Assembly: GCF_004382795.1 (NCBI RefSeq)
Contig: NZ_SMSG01000003.1
Location: forward strand, 186,001-250,000
DNA length: 64,000 nt
Direction: 5' to 3'
DNA from: Cumulibacter soli
GTDB taxonomy: Bacteria > Actinomycetota > Actinomycetes > Mycobacteriales > Antricoccaceae
Shown here: in pieces, positions 62,897-64,000 of the stretch
How the letters are laid out: each line of letters opens with the position of its first letter
How positions within the stretch are numbered: the stretch's first letter is position 1
Notes under the pieces: model-generated
What the model was told of the DNA's origin: nothing
Databases searched by the model: none
What the model saw: the letters and a program-made list of their open reading frames with translations, nothing else
Made by a program: the position numbers and the translations under genes

Positions 62897-64000
62897 ATGA
62901 CCGACGCGCACGTTACGAACGCCCGAGCTTCTGAGATCTACCGCAATGCCCTCGATGTGATCGCCGGAATCGAGCCACGGATCGCCGATGCGACTCGCCA
63001 AGAGCTCGACGACCAGCGGGCCTCACTGAAACTGATTGCCAGCGAGAATTACGCCTCGCTGCCGGTGCTCATGACGATGGGTACGTGGATGAGCGACAAG
63101 TACGCCGAGGGCACCGTAGGGCACCGGTTCTACGCCGGTTGCCAGAACGTCGACACGGTGGAGCAGGTGGCCGCGGAACATGCTCGTGAGTTGTTTGGTG
63201 CGCCGTACGCGTACGTGCAGCCGCACTCCGGCATCGATGCAAACCTCGTTGCGTACTGGGCAATTTTGGCCCAGCGTATCGAGGGGCCAGGCCTGGAGAA
63301 GCTGGGCGCGAAGAACGTCAACGAACTCACCGAGGCTGACTGGGAAACGCTGCGGGCCGAACTCGGTAACCAGCGGCTGCTCGGTATGTCGCTGGACGCC
63401 GGAGGTCACCTGACTCACGGTTTCCGGCCGAACATCTCGGGGAAGATGTTCTACCAACGTCAGTACGGCACCGACCCAGCCAGCGGGCTGCTGGACTACG
63501 ACCAGGTCGCTGCGGCCGCGCGCGAGTTCAAGCCGCTGATCATGGTTGCCGGATACTCGGCGTACCCGCGACGCGTCAACTTCGCCAAGATGCGCGAAAT
63601 CGCCGACGAGGTCGGCGCGACCTTGATGGTCGATATGGCCCACTTCGCCGGCCTGGTCGCTGGCAAGGTCTTCACCGGTGATGAAAACCCCGTCCCGTTC
63701 GCGCACGTCACGACGACGACCACCCATAAGTCGCTGCGTGGTCCGCGCGGCGGTGTAGTGCTCGCGCAGGAGGAGTTCGCCTCATCGGTCGATCGCGGCT
63801 GCCCCATGGTGCTCGGCGGCCCGCTTTCACATGTAATGGCTGCGAAGGCAGTCGCGTTGGCCGAGGCGCGCCAGCCCGCGTTCGGTGCATACGCCCAGCA
63901 GGTCGCCGATAACGCCAAGGCATTTGCTGATGGTCTGATGCGGCGCGGCGCGAAGCTGGTCACCGACGGTACGGACAATCACCTGGTGCTGCTGGACGTG
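62897..64000 (+). CDS. glyA: Serine hydroxymethyltransferase, long form (3' end outside window)
   Basis: The frame is open from ATG 62897 to the window edge (368 codons). SHMT converts serine and THF to glycine and methylene-THF, the one-carbon donor for both ThyA and ThyX in this window. Motifs: [44 protein letters not shown], and the PLP Lys278 in [15 protein letters not shown]. An insertion of about 30-40 residues after residue 130 ([20 protein letters not shown]) matches the longer ~480-residue actinobacterial form. The C-terminus is missing. Confidence 0.95.
   Translation, partial: MTDAHVTNARASEIYRNALDVIAGIEPRIADATRQELDDQRASLKLIASENYASLPVLMTMGTWMSDKYAEGTVGHRFYAGCQNVDTVEQVAAEHARELFGAPYAYVQPHSGIDANLVAYWAILAQRIEGPGLEKLGAKNVNELTEADWETLRAELGNQRLLGMSLDAGGHLTHGFRPNISGKMFYQRQYGTDPASGLLDYDQVAAAAREFKPLIMVAGYSAYPRRVNFAKMREIADEVGATLMVDMAHFAGLVAGKVFTGDENPVPFAHVTTTTTHKSLRGPRGGVVLAQEEFASSVDRGCPMVLGGPLSHVMAAKAVALAEARQPAFGAYAQQVADNAKAFADGLMRRGAKLVTDGTDNHLVLLDV

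Overview
This is a high-GC actinobacterial chromosome segment made almost entirely of genes, most of them housekeeping. The evidence is the gene order (rpsB-tsf-pyrH-frr-cdsA; rimP-nusA-ylxR-infB-rbfA; dapB-thyX-dapA-rnj-ftsK; clgR-pspA), frequent GTG/TTG starts, 4-nt ATGA/GTGA gene overlaps, and actinobacteria-typical families (DUF2631, acVLRF1, DUF4439, TIGR03085, ClgR/PopR, PspM-like). TTA leucine codons occur inside core genes such as the M50 protease, which is unlike Streptomyces. I cannot name the genus. I saw no tRNA, rRNA, CRISPR array, insertion sequence or prophage gene.

Layout. 0-3.5 kb: translation, UMP kinase and phospholipid genes (rpsB end, tsf, pyrH, frr, cdsA). 3.5-7.4 kb: SpoU methyltransferase, epoxide-hydrolase-like protein, rlmN, a DivIVA-like protein and DUF2631. 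7.5-12.1 kb: dxr, M50 protease, ispG, GNAT; this combines two steps of the MEP isoprenoid pathway with intramembrane proteolysis. 12.1-14.5 kb (minus): a tightly overlapping four-gene unit (lipoprotein, DUF4439, acVLRF1 ribosome-rescue hydrolase, sucrase/ferredoxin-like protein), divergent from rimP. 14.6-21.1 kb: rimP-nusA-ylxR-infB-rbfA plus a TRM11-like methyltransferase. 21.1-26.6 kb: membrane Ser/Thr kinase, MATE exporter, CHMI-like tautomerase, ankyrin protein, catalase. 26.8-28.1 kb (minus): thyA-folA. 28.2-29.7 kb: a second-type clpP pair and a PopR-like regulator. 29.8-36.7 kb: patatin-truB, thiolase plus a short acyl-CoA ligase (minus), ilvE-ribF-hydrolase. 36.7-44.9 kb: two unrecognised proteins, rpsO, pnp, M16 peptidase, dapB, PlsC, GNAT. 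44.9-52.0 kb: AlkX/YcaQ-like glycosylase, fumarase, thyX, TIGR03085 protein, dapA, rnj. 52.1-59.4 kb: DrrAB-type exporter, ftsK, rimO, pgsA, cinA. 59.5-64 kb: clgR, a membrane coiled-coil protein, pspA, a PspM-like gene, and the start of glyA.

Most notable. (1) The clpP pair at 28.2-29.4 kb has one subunit with an intact Ser-His-Asp triad and one with Ser->Ala and Asp->Glu, so the second looks like a pseudo-protease. It sits beside a PopR-like activator ending in Leu-Ala-Ala, a ClpP-type degron. (2) Twelve genes have a TANNNT -10-like hexamer 6-8 nt before the start codon and no usable Shine-Dalgarno, suggesting extensive leaderless transcription; this also fixes several starts. (3) Both thymidylate synthase systems (ThyA+DHFR and ThyX) are present. 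(4) A translationally coupled cassette joins a ribosome-rescue hydrolase to two ferritin-like proteins and a thioredoxin-like Fe-S protein. (5) A thiolase lacks its second catalytic cysteine. (6) An extra membrane coiled-coil protein sits between ClgR and PspA.
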